Shown: piece after piece, positions 11,915-23,258 of the stretch
Layout of the letters: every line of letters starts with the position of its first letter
Position numbering within the stretch: the stretch's first letter is position 1
Assembly (NCBI GenBank): GCA_028023455.1
Contig: JAQFVV010012396.1
Span: 8,412,085-8,476,084, forward strand
Direction of reading: 5' to 3'
DNA: 64,000 nucleotides
DNA from: Epiperipatus broadwayi
Lineage: Eukaryota; Onychophora; Udeonychophora; Euonychophora; Peripatidae
Made by a program: the position numbers and the translations under genes
The notes under the pieces: model-generated
Databases searched by the model: none
What the model was told of the DNA's origin: nothing
What the model saw: only the letters and a program-made list of their open reading frames with translations

Positions 11915-12635
11915 GTTACTACGCAAAAACAATAAAATATGAACGTTCCCAGGCCGTTTTTTTCCTTTTGTTTTCACCTTTTTTTAAATACGTTTTTTTT
12001 TTTTTGGGGGGGGGGGGTGTTCTTTTTTAAATAATACTTTTTTTGAAATAAAAATAAATCAAAATTATTACTTTTAAACTCTTTTCGGTTCTTGCTATTG
12101 ACACAATAAAGACTTTTAAATCTTTTTTTTTTTTTTTGGTTTTCTTCTTTTTTAAATAAATATTTACATACACACAAAAAAAAAAGAACACATAATTTGT
12201 ACCTTTTAAACGCTTTTTTAAATTAACATCAACAAATTAAAAAAGTATTAAAAATAAGATTTTGGTCTTTTTAAACGCTTTTTTTTAATTAACATCAACA
12301 AATTTTAAAATTATTTAAAATAACTTATTGAACTTCTATTAACATCAACAATCCATGAGTATCAATATATTTATTTAAAAAAGAAGAAAACCAAAAAAAA
12401 AAAAAAAAGCCGTATTTAAAAAAAAGATTCAAAAGTCTTTATTGTGTCAATAACAAGAAAATAGTTTATAAAGTAATAATTTTGATTTAGTTTTATTTCA
12501 AAAAAATTATTATTTAATTAAAAAAGAAGAAAACTCCAAGAAAAAAAAAACATTTAAAGAAAGGCGAAAACAACCCCCCCCCCAAAAAAAAAACGGCCTG
12601 CAAACGTCCATATTTTATTGTTTTTGTATAGCAAC
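11915..12635. mobile_element. foldback DNA element of about 0.7 kb with poly(G)/poly(C) in the arms
   Basis: The ends are inverted: GCAAAAACAATAAAATATG (near 11930) and CATATTTTATTGTTTTTG (near 12608), each next to AGGCCG/CGGCCT, then a G12 run (12007-12018) or a C run (near 12572-12581). Inward, the arms continue to pair through AAGTCTTTATTGTGTCAATA and TTTTCTTCTTTTTT. The middle (12200-12355) has three direct repeats containing ATTAACATCAACAA. There is no transposase, so it is a non-autonomous element. It begins next to the SINE duplication. Confidence 0.7.
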
Positions 12636-13419
12636 AACACCATCAAATGATGTGCGTGTCTAATTCACAAGTACCAAAAAAGTTATTAACTTGATGTCAA
12701 CTACAACTATAGTAGAAGATAGATTTTAAGTATTCTGTGCTTTTTTATTAAAAATATTGTATACTCATGTTTTTATTTTGCAGTTATATTGATTGCAAAA
12801 ATTCTGTGATAAAGAGTAAAAACAACATTAGTTTAAATGCACATATACCCTTTGTTTCAAATAATGAGAGTTATTGGCTTTCAAACTATCATAAATCAAG
12901 AATTTTATCTAAAAAATTATATTTGTCTATGGTAAAAATTTTTAGTAATCATTATAGATAAAAATATGCCATAAATTATGAACATTTGATTTTTAAAAAA
13001 AATTAATTAAAAAACAAAAGCAATAATTAATAAATAAACATTTTATTAAGCATGTTATTATTAATAAAAATTATCCTATGTATAAATATAGTTTATAAAC
13101 TGTTTGTTAATAAGCACAATACAATTACTGTGCTTTTTTGTAGTGACAATTTTAAATGTTTTACAAAGAGTCATCATTTTGAAATCACAATTCCCAAAAT
13201 AGACATTTCATTGAATCATGGATTATTAAATTAAAATAGAAAATATATAAAAAATTTAAATTAATATAATGTATGTTTTAAAATTTATATTATGTAATGA
13301 CCTTTTTTTGCTGTGAACTGAGATGTCATATTTTCTGTAATAACAATGTATCACTTTTTTATTGTAAAGATGGGGATTAATCAAATAAGAATTTGATTAA
13401 TAAATTTAATATACATTTT
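12636..13419. other. AT-rich anonymous DNA
   Basis: Open frames at 12767-12961 and 13052-13234 have no recognisable domain and AT-driven composition. Confidence 0.5.
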
Positions 13420-14100
13420 AACTATTCAGAAGGAAATAAACCTTCACACATGTGCTGTTTATTTATACTGTATGAATTTTATGTGCACTCACTAGCAAAT
13501 AAGTTTTAAAAGAACAAGTGAATCACTTGATCTTAGAGCTTATTCATATATAAGCCAACCCTTACTTTACCATGCTTAACTTAGGGTTTGATTTCTGAAA
13601 ATTAAATTGGCAGATGAATTGTACAAACTTAGTTCATATTTCACAGGAGAGAGAAATTTTCTCATTTTTAATAACCTGCAATTTTAAATGTATATTAATT
13701 TAGAATATATGTAAATCAATAATTATTTATCCAGTGCAGTATCTATCTGTAACTATTCCAAAAACAATAAACCTTCATATATGTGCTGTTTATTTATACT
13801 GAATGAATTTTATGCACACTCACCATTAAGTAAGGGTTTTAAAAAAACAAGTGAATCATTTGATTTTAGAGTTTAGTCATATATAATCCAACCCTTACTT
13901 ACTATGCTTAACCAAGGACTTGTTTCACTCATTCTTTTGAAACATTTGCAGGTGAGTGCATGAAAAATTCATGCAATATAATTAGACAGTGCATGTGTGA
14001 TGGTTTATTTTCTTCTGAATAATTATAGATTGATACTGCACTGGATTAATAATTATTGATTTAAATATACATTTTAATATTTATTTTGCAGTTTTAATAA
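13420..14100. repeat. three-unit repeat, two direct and one inverted
   Basis: Unit 1 (13430-13600) and unit 2 (about 13690-13930) share AATAAACCTTCA, TGTGCTGTTTATTTATACTG, ACAAGTGAATCA and CCAACCCTTACTT. Unit 3 (about 13930-14095) is the reverse complement of unit 2, including CCAGTGCAGTAT/ATACTGCACTGG. The unit 2-3 junction makes a large palindrome. It is an unnamed non-coding family with no hammerhead seen. Confidence 0.6.
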
Positions 14101-14129
14101 TGTAAGTTTTTTTTTTTTACTGAGATTAT

Positions 14130-14305
14130 ACTAACTTGTATCTATTACTAACAGTTGAATGTACTTGGTAACTTTAAATAAAGTTTGATACTTTTTTAAA
14201 GACATTCAATATTTAATATTAGATAATGGAAATAGTCCAATATATAATTAATAGTAAAATGCCACCATCATTAATTAACCTTCAGACAAACAATAATAGA
14301 AAATC
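14130..14305 (+). mobile_element. 5' fragment of the Penelope-like element
   Basis: It matches 18000-18150 of the larger copy in order: TTAAATAAAGTTTGATA, ACATTCAATATTTAAT, ATGGAAATAGTCCAATATAT, AAAATGCCACCATCA, CCTTCAGAC. It stops shortly after the start of the open frame. Confidence 0.7.
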
Positions 14306-14929
14306 TTTTTTTTTTCATTATTAGCATACTGGGTGACTAATTTGAGATTTGGTAGCTAAGAATTTAAATATTAATAATTCATGGTGTAGTTCTAAGTTTG
14401 AAATGTTAAATAAAATATGTTGAGACAACTTCAAGCAATAGTAAACTATCACTAATTATAATCAAATACCATCACAGGTTCATACCACTTTATTATCTTT
14501 AGACAAAGAAATTAGCATACATATCTAGCTAATATAGCTAAGTATGTATATTGCTGACTGATGTATAATACTATGCACAAAATTTAATTTTAAAATTTTT
14601 GCATTTGAGGCATTTATTGATGTATTGTAGCATAATACTGTAGCAAAAAATTATCACCATAGTTAATTAATAATAAGTCAGGTAAGTGTATAGAATAAAC
14701 AATTATAAAAATAAAAAAGTATTAAATATCTTAAGATCGCATAACCATGAAATATTATTTATTACAAAACACTTGAAAATCTTTGCCATTAAAAAAAAAA
14801 ACCTTCAAAGATACTTGATCTGACTTTCTTAAGATCTCTGGTTAAAATTAAGTATGACTATATGATCACTGAAAAAACTATATACTATCTTTAAAAAATG
14901 ACACCTTCCTTATGTATTTAAATTTAATA
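14306..14929. other. AT-rich anonymous DNA
   Basis: Nothing recognised. Confidence 0.5.
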
Positions 14930-15350
14930 TCATAGAATATGGTGACTTAATGCAGTGTCTATTAATGTCTGACTTTCCATTACTGCCCTGTGCAATTTAG
15001 TGCAGGCAGGCAAACTGAAACAAATCAAGTTAAAAATGAAATTAACCTATTCATTCAGTGTAATGAAGATTTACTATAATAAACAAGAAGACAGGCCATA
15101 TATTTGAATCCTCCAACCACAAAATAGTTTACATACAGAATAATGACATCAAACGGAAAATTAGAGAAGCATACTTCATTAATGGCAACAATAACTCTAT
15201 CAATAGACGTGACAACTGCTTTGACATTTCCAAACATTGGTCTATCTAAATTATTTGCATATACTTTGCATATTGCCTTTATTTCTCTGTTCTGCATTTC
15301 ACATTATCACTATGAATATGAGGCAAACAGCCTTGAAAGTGCTTAGCGTT
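14930..15350. other. GC-richer segment open on both strands
   Basis: Overlapping open frames exist on minus (15055-15297, 80 codons) and plus (15143-15346, 67 codons). Neither gives a family I recognise. The amino-acid mix is more varied than in the surrounding low-complexity frames. It could be a decayed exon, a retroposed fragment or chance. Confidence 0.2.
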
Positions 15351-15419
15351 TAATATTTTTTGCACTCTCTATAACTTTTCTTTCAAGCACTTCACAAGTT
15401 TTTAATTTTATATATTATA

Positions 15420-15710
15420 ATAAACAAAGGGATTTGAACTTAAAGATTTTCAGTCTACATTCATCCTCCACTTCATCTCAGACAACTGATACACATGTCC
15501 ACACACATGTGAAAAAGATAAATTATCCCCATATGTGTGGGAGATTATGATCTGGCCCAACTGATGAAAGCTGGTTCTGTGTGAAATAAATACATTGGGG
15601 ATAAATGATCTTTTTTACATGTGTGTGGTCATGTGTATCAGTTGTCTAAGATAGAGTGGAGGATTAATATAGACTGAAAATCCTAAGTTCAAATCCCTTT
15701 ATTTCCTAAA
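15420..15710. repeat. F1 foldback copy
   Basis: Arms of about 105 bases (15425-15530 and 15595-15707) begin and end with AAAGGGATTTGAACTTA and its complement and pair through CAGACAACTGATACACATG and CACACACATGTG. The loop holds the hammerhead. It has the dimensions of a MITE, but there is no obvious target duplication. Confidence 0.75.
15548..15606 (+). ncRNA. hammerhead ribozyme (F1), stems II/III decayed
   Basis: CCAA (15557-15560) pairs TTGG (15595-15598). Core CTGATGA (15561-15567) and GAA (15583-15585) are intact. Stem II (AAGCT against TGTGT) and stem III (ATAAATAC) have lost pairing. Confidence 0.6.
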
Positions 15711-16084
15711 AGTGAAATGTAAAAATATAAAAAAAAATTGCAAAGACAATGACAGATTTAATTTATGGTTTCATCAAATATATTTGATTAGGAAAGTTAA
15801 AGAAAACCCAAGTCACAAAATGGTATTGACAAAAAATAATCCACAGCATAACTGTATGAAACATTAACCCATCCCTATCCTTTTTCTTATATCAAAAATA
15901 TAATCAAAGAATGCACAACAGTCTTTTTATGTGAATATCATTTTCAATATTTAAAATGTAGTTGTGTTTAAAAATGATGATAAATTTGTGAGCTCAAAAG
16001 CTAAAAGTTCTAGTTCAAAACTTGATCTGTCACTTCAAATACTCAAATGTCACATGACCTCCCAAGTGATAAATATTTTATTAT
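15711..16084. other. AT-rich anonymous DNA
   Basis: Nothing recognised. Confidence 0.5.
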
Positions 16085-16600
16085 TAAATCACATGATCAC
16101 CATTTCTTATGCTTGCTTATAACTGTTATTGCATGGAGAGTTTTTGCCTGTTTTAATAACAGTTACAAGCATAAGAAATGGTGATAATGTGATGTTTATT
16201 GGCTTAAAACCAATCCTGCCTAATAGGATAGCGGTAGCCATAGTTATTAAAGAAACAATGACACCAAAATGTATAGGTACTGAACTGAGTGCAGACCTAT
16301 ATGACTTTATAAGCTAGTGAGCTTGGATTGTAGATATTATTGTGTTTTCAATTTAAGACTCATAGTTTTGTAGTTAAGTAGAGATAAAAGGTGGCTGCTG
16401 GAGGGTTGCATTAGATCATAAGATCTAGGTGCAGTGCTCTCAGATCCAAGGCTCCTCACTGATGAAGGCCACAAGCCAGAAACTAGTTTGGGGATATTGG
16501 ATGAGTAGGCACTAGATGGGGATTTTATGCACAAGCCTTCTGGCATCCATTGATTACTCTAGCTTGCTGTGTGTGGCAATATGTATAGTGAGTTTTGCCT
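16085..16600 (+). repeat. F2 hammerhead-bearing repeat
   Basis: 16085-16200 is an inverted repeat of the F2 terminus (CACATGATCACCATTTCTTATGC and its complement around GGAGAGTTTTTGCCTG). The body continues through GGAGGGTTGCATTAGATC, the hammerhead, GAGTAGGCACTAGATGGGG, AAGCCTTCTGGCATCCATTG and ends at GTGAGTTTTGCCTGTTTTA. The same body occurs twice, inverted, at 60.9-61.35 kb and once, decayed, at 26.7-26.9 kb. Confidence 0.75.
16444..16502 (+). ncRNA. type I hammerhead ribozyme (F2)
   Basis: Outer stem I is ATCCAA (16444-16449) with TTGGAT (16497-16502). Inner stem I is CCTCA (16454-16458) with TGGGG (16489-16493). The core CTGATGA is at 16459-16465. Stem II is GGC-CACAA-GCC (16467-16477) with an A/A mismatch next to the core. 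GAA is at 16479-16481. Stem III is the palindrome ACTAGT (16482-16487), with T16488 at position 17, giving triplet GUU. Sister copies have GUC. The core is intact and the stems are unrelated in sequence to F1. Confidence 0.75.
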
Positions 16601-17819
16601 GTTTTATTTCATTCTTAAGGGTCACTCTTCTGGATCTTTTTTTTTAATGTAAAAATGTTAAACAGTTTGTTCTTCTCTATCTTTTCTCTTTTTATTTGTT
16701 TTTTTTTTTTTATTATTTTCTAAAATATATAAGCAGGAGATGTGATGACTTATATGGAGCAGAGACTTAATAAAAAGATTGTTGCTATTGAATTCTGGAT
16801 TCTAGAAAAAATAAATTAGAAAGATGTGTAATGTTGAAGTGTTGAAAAGGGCATAGAAATAAGAGGAGCAGAACTGATTTTGGAATATACTTAAAAGCAT
16901 AGAGTGTTTTAAAAAATAAGAAGTGAGATAAAAAGAAAAAGATCTACAATCTAAAGAAAACAAATATATATATATATATATATAGAAAACAAATATATAT
17001 TAATGTCTATTGATTAGAGCAATCAAAAAAATATTTGGATAATACTGAAAGATTGTTAAACAGGATCTTTCTTTTGTAAGACAAATAACAATTATGTCAA
17101 ACCAATGTTAAGTTGTGTGCATATATTTTACAGATATATAATTATCTTTGTTACATCTTATAACCATTATATTACTTTAGTTGTCTTTGCCTGTCTTTAT
17201 AATAAGCAGGATTTATTAATGCTTATAAGCAATAAATCATGAGTGAATACATGAGTGTTAGAGGTATTAAATAGTTTAGGCCAGAAAAAATTAATAAAAA
17301 CTTAGAATATTTATCTATACAAATTTCTTAATTAGACTTGATGTTTACATAATACAATAAAGGTACTACATAAAACAAGCTTTGGTCCATATTAATTAAG
17401 AGAGCCTTAAATTTTGAATGTTTATTCTGGACATGTGATGAATTTTGGAAAATATCCTATATTTGCATACTGTGATTTATATTTTTAGTGAATCATCTAA
17501 GTGTATTCAAATCAAAATATAACATGTCTTTCCTTACTTAACTCATCTGTCGTATGCTTGAGAAATTAGTGAACACTAAATTATAAGTTCAGATTTAGAT
17601 ATTAGTCTAAAAATCTGGAAATGATACTATAATTTAGTATCTATTGATTATATAAGTTTAAAATAGATGGTTCTAAACTAATTAGAATGAATTATTGCTC
17701 TTAACTATTTATAAATGTAATAACCTCATTCACCAATTAGTCATTTGTGTCAAGTTCACTATCTGTTATTGTCTTAATACATTAGTTTTAGAAAATACAC
17801 ATGCTTGCTGAAGTTACAT
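16601..17819. other. AT-rich anonymous DNA with (AT)n at 16964-16983
   Basis: Nothing else recognised. Confidence 0.5.
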
Positions 17820-17937
17820 CCACAAGAGTTTTACCATATTAAAATAATGGAAGAGCCTTTATACAAAAAGTTATTTAAAGTAAAAGTGTGAGTTCAACTT
17901 GTATGTGAATACTGTCACTGTGCATATCATGCCAGCA

Positions 17938-17979
17938 ACACCTGAAGAAAAGTGGAGAATAATACTCGAAACATTGTGT
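17938..17979 (+). ncRNA. decayed hammerhead-like motif in the PLE 5' end
   Basis: ACAC (17938-17941) pairs GTGT (17976-17979) on either side of CTGAAGA (17942-17948), which fits the CUGANGA core. GAA (17968-17970) is followed by ACAT and T17975. This could be derived from ACGT+T by CpG decay, which would restore a 4-base palindromic stem III. Stem II (AGT...ACT) is weak. Hammerheads in Penelope elements are known. This copy is a candidate only. Confidence 0.45.
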
Positions 17980-18088
17980 AATTACTAACCTGTGTTTTCT
18001 ATTTGTGTGTTAGTGCTAACAAGTTGTTTATATTTGGAAAGTTTAAATAAAGTTTAACATTTTCTTTACATTTAACATTCACTCATAG

Positions 18089-20544
18089 ATGGTGGAAATA
18101 GTCCAACATATCACATCTAGTAGTATGCCATCATCACAAACCTTCAGACGAATATTAAGTACTTGTTATGGAACCGATGCTGTGTTGAAATTTAGACATT
18201 ATGATAAATTATGTCTAAAACTAGCTAAAGTAGAAAATCATTTAACTTTCTTATGTAAATATAAATCAGAAGGGATTATTCCTAAGGATTTGCAGTTAAA
18301 GTCTTCTATTTCCTCCAAAAGAGCTGAGAAAAATATTCAGAGAGCAAATAAGGCCTTATTGAGAGAAAGTATAAAGATTCAATGATTTTCCAAGTATCAA
18401 ACATTGCATTTTATTAGAAATGTGAAATGTTCTCTACAAAATAAACTTACAGATGAAGATTTCTCAAGAATTTGTCAAGCAGTGAACAGATCATATTGTA
18501 AGTTACATGGAAGGATAAAAAAACTTGAGAAAAATAAGCTTGTAAATCTACATGGGCAAGTCAAAAGTCATACTGCAACTAGTCTATCATCTTTATCAGA
18601 GAAAAATCTTAGTTCTAAACACCTTACTGATGCTGAATTATCAGTTCTTGAAAAAGGTTTGAAATTTCATCATTACACCATTTACTGTCCCATTATTGGA
18701 TACAATGGCAGCCACCGAGAAAGTGACCCAAAATATAACTCTAGAAGAAGCAACAGTGTTATGCTGAAGAATAAAAAGCATACTTGAAAGACATCATAAC
18801 TCTAGAAGAAGCAACAGTGTTATGCTGAAGAATAAAAAGCATACTTGAAAGACATCAAGTGCACAAGCAGAAATCAAACATTTCATGTGATGAGAGAGAA
18901 GCTATTAAATCTCTCAAGCAGGATACATCTATAATCAGTATTCCTGTTGTAATGGATAAAACTGATTGTGATAACAAAATATATGGCTTGCTCACATCAG
19001 GCCAATACAAAAAAGTAGCAAAAAATCCCAATTCCAAATACAGAGGTAAAACTACAAGCATTACTCCAGAAACATCACAAGTATTTCAGTGATTTGGAAA
19101 AATGAAAATTAACTTTATATTTTAGCAAGATTCCTCACCTGTATGGATTACCTAAAATCCATAAAGTCAATGTTCCATTAAGACCTATTGTTAGTTCTAG
19201 AAATACATCATGTCAAAATTTGTCATGATTTCTTCTTGAACTTCTTAGTCCATTGGCATACAGGACTCCCTCTTTCATCAGGGATTCTAAGAACTTTGTA
19301 GAATTGGTCGGGAACATGAAAATGGAAAGAACTGACATATTGGTAAGCTTTGGTGTGGAAAGTCTGTTTCCAAATGTTCCATGTGATGAGCATTGTCTAT
19401 TGTAAGAAAAAGGTTATATGATAATAATAATCTACAAACTAGAACAACCTATTGATAGTATAATGGAATTATTAACATTCTGCATAGCAACAACATGTTT
19501 TCAATATAAGTCAGAATTCTTCTAACAAAATCAAGGGATGGCCATGCGATCTCCACTGTCACCCTTTCTCAGCAACATTTACATGGAAGAATTTGAAACC
19601 ACAATCATAAATACTACTCCATGTCCACCTAAAGTGTGGCTTTGGTATGTTGATACATTTGTGGTATGGCCACATGGTGAGGTGCAATTACAGTCATTCT
19701 TGATGCACATTAACAACATATGTCTTACAATTAAATTCACAATGAAATCAGAACAAGAACAAAAAATGGCATTTTTGGATGTACTTGTGACAAGACTCCC
19801 TCAAGGCAATGTAAAAACAATAGTGTATAAGAAACCAACACACACTGGCAAGTACTTGGCATATACATCCAATCATACAAGAAGCATTAAACATGGAATT
19901 GTACTATCACTATGGAACAGAGCAAATGAGGTTTGTTCAGAAGCCAGTGATTTGGAGAAAGAAAAGATTCACATGGAACAAATGCTTATGAAGAATGGTT
20001 ATTCATCAGTCCATCAAGAAAACTTTCAATAGACAACACATCAAAAAAGAAAACAATTATTGGTAGTGTATTCTTACATACCAGGAATGGCAGACAAATT
20101 AAAGAAAATCTGCAGTCAATATAACATTAGAACAGCTTTCCAAAGGCATACCACACTTTGAGAAATTCTTACTTCTACTAAGCCAAAACTGGAAATGCTG
20201 AAGAACAAAAACTGCATCTATGAAATAAGATGTAAATGTGAAAGGAAATATATGGGTGAGACCTGTCACCCTGTTGAACAGTGATTGAAAGAACACAAAC
20301 TAATGCTTAAAAGAAAAAAACAGATGTGTCTACCATGGCAGATCATATATGTGCTAATGACCATATGTTTAATTGGGAAAATACAAAGATATTGGATAAA
20401 GAGGGGAAAATGCATAGAAGAAAATTCAAGAAAGGTACTCATATTGCAATGGTAAATAATCCTATAAGTCAACCCAGTGTGGCAATACATAATATATGGA
20501 AGCTTCTAATTAATCTTGCTCTTAGGAAAAATATTAAACAATAA
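18089..20544 (+). pseudogene. PLE polyprotein pseudogene (reverse transcriptase + GIY-YIG endonuclease)
   Basis: The start at 18089 opens MVEIVQHITSSSMPSS. An in-frame stop at 18383 and the 61-base duplication (18735-18795/18796-18856) break the N-terminal domain, which keeps the family signature NLSSKHLTDAELSVLEKG. Reverse transcriptase motifs follow: YGLPKIHK and PLRPIVSS near 19140-19200, DILVSFGVESLF near 19335 (catalytic D replaced by G), AMRSPLSPFLSNIYMEEFE at 19541 (G to R), and WYVDTFVVW near 19645, where the YVDD box has lost one aspartate. FLDVLVTRLPQG and YKKPTHTGKYL follow. The endonuclease has YEIRCKCERKYMGET (20218 on) and NWENTKILD (near 20377). Several stops and shifts make it non-functional. 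Confidence 0.88.
18735..18856 (+). repeat. 61-base tandem duplication inside the PLE frame
   Basis: Two adjacent copies start at 18735 and 18796, sharing ATAACTCTAGAAGAAGCAAC through TACTTGAAAGACATC. Sixty-one is not a multiple of three, so it shifts the frame. Confidence 0.92.
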
Positions 20545-20589
20545 TAATATAAAAAAAACTAATTAGTCTTGCTCTTAAAAAAGAAATTG

Positions 20590-20745
20590 AAGGACTCAGG
20601 AGAATTTGAACCAACCCTCATATATAAATATATCAAATTTCTACCATAGGTTGCCTTTGACAGAATAGCTCAGTTGGTTAGAGTTACCTTACGATATTCA
20701 ATAATCTAAAGGTGGGAGGGAGCTCAATTACCACATATAACCTAT
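20590..20745. repeat. two tRNA-like fragments, opposite strands
   Basis: Plus strand 20665-20740 has AATAGCTCAGTTGGTTAGAG, a close match to a tRNA D-arm/A box, with a decayed B-box region (GGGAGCTCAATTACC). Minus strand near 20605 has GGTTGGTTCAAATTC, B-box-like. These are probably SINE remnants rather than working tRNA genes, since no acceptor stem pairs. Confidence 0.45.
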
Positions 20746-21889
20746 ATGATTCATGATTATAATATAATAATTTGTTATAGTATAGATGCAAATATTAATA
20801 ACAAATATTATTTTATCCGGAGAATTATGAAGATGAAGATACTTATTAAGGAACCTAAAATGAGAAATTACATAATCTTCATTTTAAATATTATTGCCAC
20901 TCAAATTTAAATTGTATTTAATTTTAGATTTTAAAAATTTTCACTTAACTTTTTTTTATAAGCGGATGGAGAACTTCATTATTTAAAATTTCTAATTATT
21001 GTCCAGATTGAAATTTCCTGAGCAGTTAGTTCATAATGATGGTGGCAAACTCAAGAGCTATTGATTCCAATTAAAATAAAGATTGAATGCAACTATTCTG
21101 TTCAGCCTATCTACTTCGCTATTTAAGTGTTATTAAACCATTTAAAGCAACTTGTTCATACAATTTATAAATATATAAATCATATATTTGTAAGAAAATC
21201 GCATCTCTAAAAATTAATATGTACTATGACAAATTACATTTTTTAGATGTTTTTCTCTTTTTTATTTATTTTAGTTTTAATAATACTAACTGAATGTTGA
21301 AATAAACATACCTTAAAAGATATATTGAACCATTACTCGCGAGTTTCCCACTAAAGCAATATTTCCACATCTTCAAGTTAATGTAGAATAAGTTCTTGGT
21401 GAATAAAAATAATAATAAGTAAGTCTCAATTTAACATTATCTATTTATATATATTACATTACTTTTCAGTTATAAAAACATATTAGTTTTATATATAAAT
21501 AAAAATATTAAAGTAACATTTGGTAATATCTATTAAAAATACTCATTTATTAAATGTATTTTTTTCTTAAAAGAATTTTAATTATTAACATTATCGAAGA
21601 TAGCAATTATTTTAATGATTTTATTTAATTATAAGTCTAACTTATTAGTGTACGTTAATGAGCTTATTTTTTTTACATAGGTTAATATGCAAATAAGTTT
21701 CTTCCCTTCTTTCTTATTTAATTTTTAAATGACAAATGACATTTTAATGCTTTCTGATACTCCACACATCCCTACATTCTTTTTTTTTTCTCTATCTTAA
21801 GTTGTGTATGCAGCGGAATAAATTAAAAAGAAAACTAAAAACCATATTTCATTATTACACATTTAGATTTCTTTTTGTAAAAAAAAAAA
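20746..21889. other. AT-rich anonymous DNA
   Basis: Nothing recognised. Confidence 0.5.
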
Positions 21890-22160
21890 TACGGAACGAC
21901 ATGACAGACTGAAAATGAATGATATAGGGTTAATTGGAAGTTTCCCTGCTGGAGCAATTGATGAGAATGTACATGAACAGTGTGTGGGATTGAAAAAGAA
22001 TCCAGACAGGAGTCTAGTATTATTAGGATCTTACTATAGAGTCTTTGTACACAAATGATTGGAAAGACCCTCAAAGCTGATAGCCTTTGCAAGTCAGATG
22101 GGTAAATGCATCGTGACATGAGTATTAGAAATCGCAAATTAATCATAGGGAGTATTAAAG
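21890..22160. other. GC-richer segment of unknown nature
   Basis: The minus strand is open for 103 codons (21835-22146), and the plus strand has about 43 open codons beginning GLIGSFPAGAIDENV. Neither matches a family I know. It could be an old exon, retroposed sequence or an unlisted repeat. Confidence 0.2.
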
Positions 22161-22817
22161 ATTCAAATTACAATAATCAGGTTATAACTAAATTACCATT
22201 AAAACATATTAACATTAGATAATTTAAGTTATGTTTAGGAAAAGAAACATACTTTATCTTTTTTTAATTTTTATATAAAATAACATATATATATTAACAA
22301 ATAAAAGATAATTTGGAATTTTTAAACATAAACACATATCACACACACATATATATACATACTTATATATCCAAGCTTATGAGCTAGGAATCAATTAATT
22401 ATTGATTGGAAAATGGTTACCAAACTTTTTTTTTTTTTTAGGAAAATAAAATTCAAAAAAATAAAATGCTGAAATCTTCATCAAATCAGCAAATAATAAG
22501 CCTGGTAAGGTCCTCTTTGCTATTTTGTTGGGGGGGGGGGGTGTTGGCGATACTTTTGCTCTGCAATAGAATTTAGGATTATTTTATTTATATTTTTAAA
22601 GATCTTTACAGTTAAAAAGTAGGTGAAAAATACCATTGCCTTTCACTTTTACTTATATCATGAACATAAAAACAATATCGTTTAATTTCTTCTTTTTAAA
22701 TGATTGTCTTAAAAGAAATAAAGTCAAGATACATCTATTAAAATTTCCACTATTTTTGAATATGATTTGCACTTAGTGAGAAAATGTTATACAATCCAGC
22801 CATTTAATTCAAATGAT
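22161..22817. other. AT-rich DNA with a G12 run at 22530-22541
   Basis: The isolated poly(G) tract followed by TGTTGGCGATAC resembles those at 12.0, 30.3, 30.5 and 39.85 kb. Otherwise nothing was recognised. Confidence 0.5.
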
Positions 22818-22917
22818 GAAGACAATGTTAAATTTCAATAGGTTTTCCTGTGCATGAGTATGTTTTAGAAGACAATGTCAAATTTCAATAGGTTTTCCTG
22901 TGTATGAGTATGTTTCA
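22818..22917. repeat. 50-base tandem duplication
   Basis: GAAGACAATG starts at 22818 and again at 22868, with near-identical sequence in between (one T/C and a few other differences). Confidence 0.9.
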
Positions 22918-23199
22918 GCATATGTCTTCTAAAGAAATAGTATATTCCAAAACATATCGTTAATTGGTATATTACAATTAATCAAGTTTGTTCTTGTTGT
23001 TTGTTTGTTTTTTAAAAAATAACCTAAGAAAATGATATAAAAAGAAAGCAAATAAAGAAAGTAAGCTAGAAAGTTTTTTAGAAACTTAAAGCATCTTAAA
23101 ATATTTTATCGTTCAAACTCAGACTTTCACACGACCCTCAACTCTCCATGCCATCTCAGTTTGCTGACCCACCTGATCACACACATGTTGAAAAGACAA

Positions 23200-23258
23200 A
23201 TAATCACCAATATACATATTTCATGCTAAACCAGCAGTCATCAGTTGGTACAGATTAC
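23200..23258 (-). ncRNA. type I hammerhead ribozyme (F1), core intact
   Basis: On the minus strand: GTAATC/GATTAT and CCAA/TTGG stem I, core CTGATGA (23244-23238), stem II CTGCT-GGTTT-AGCAT (4 bp plus one mismatch), GAA (23222-23220), stem III ATATGTAT (ATACGTAT with C to T) and A at 23211 as position 17. Every catalytic core base is kept. Confidence 0.75.

Larger units (their letters stand above)
17820..20560 (+). mobile_element. Penelope-like retroelement, near full length, inactivated
   Basis: The 5' non-coding end (about 17820-18088) carries a hammerhead-like motif. It is followed by a broken open frame with the order typical of EN+ Penelope elements: N-terminal region, reverse transcriptase, then a GIY-YIG-type endonuclease. 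The same 5' end recurs at 14.13 kb and, as an inverted pair, at 54.84-55.05 kb, showing a family active in this genome in the past. The 3' boundary is set where homology to the endonuclease ends. Confidence 0.88.

Noticed and set aside
16337-16546. 69-codon minus-strand frame with a varied amino-acid mix
   Set aside because: It lies wholly within the F2 repeat and overlaps its hammerhead. It is non-coding by context.
20665-20740. Functional tRNA gene
   Set aside because: The D-arm/A box is good, but no acceptor stem or intact T-arm pairs. A SINE remnant is more likely.
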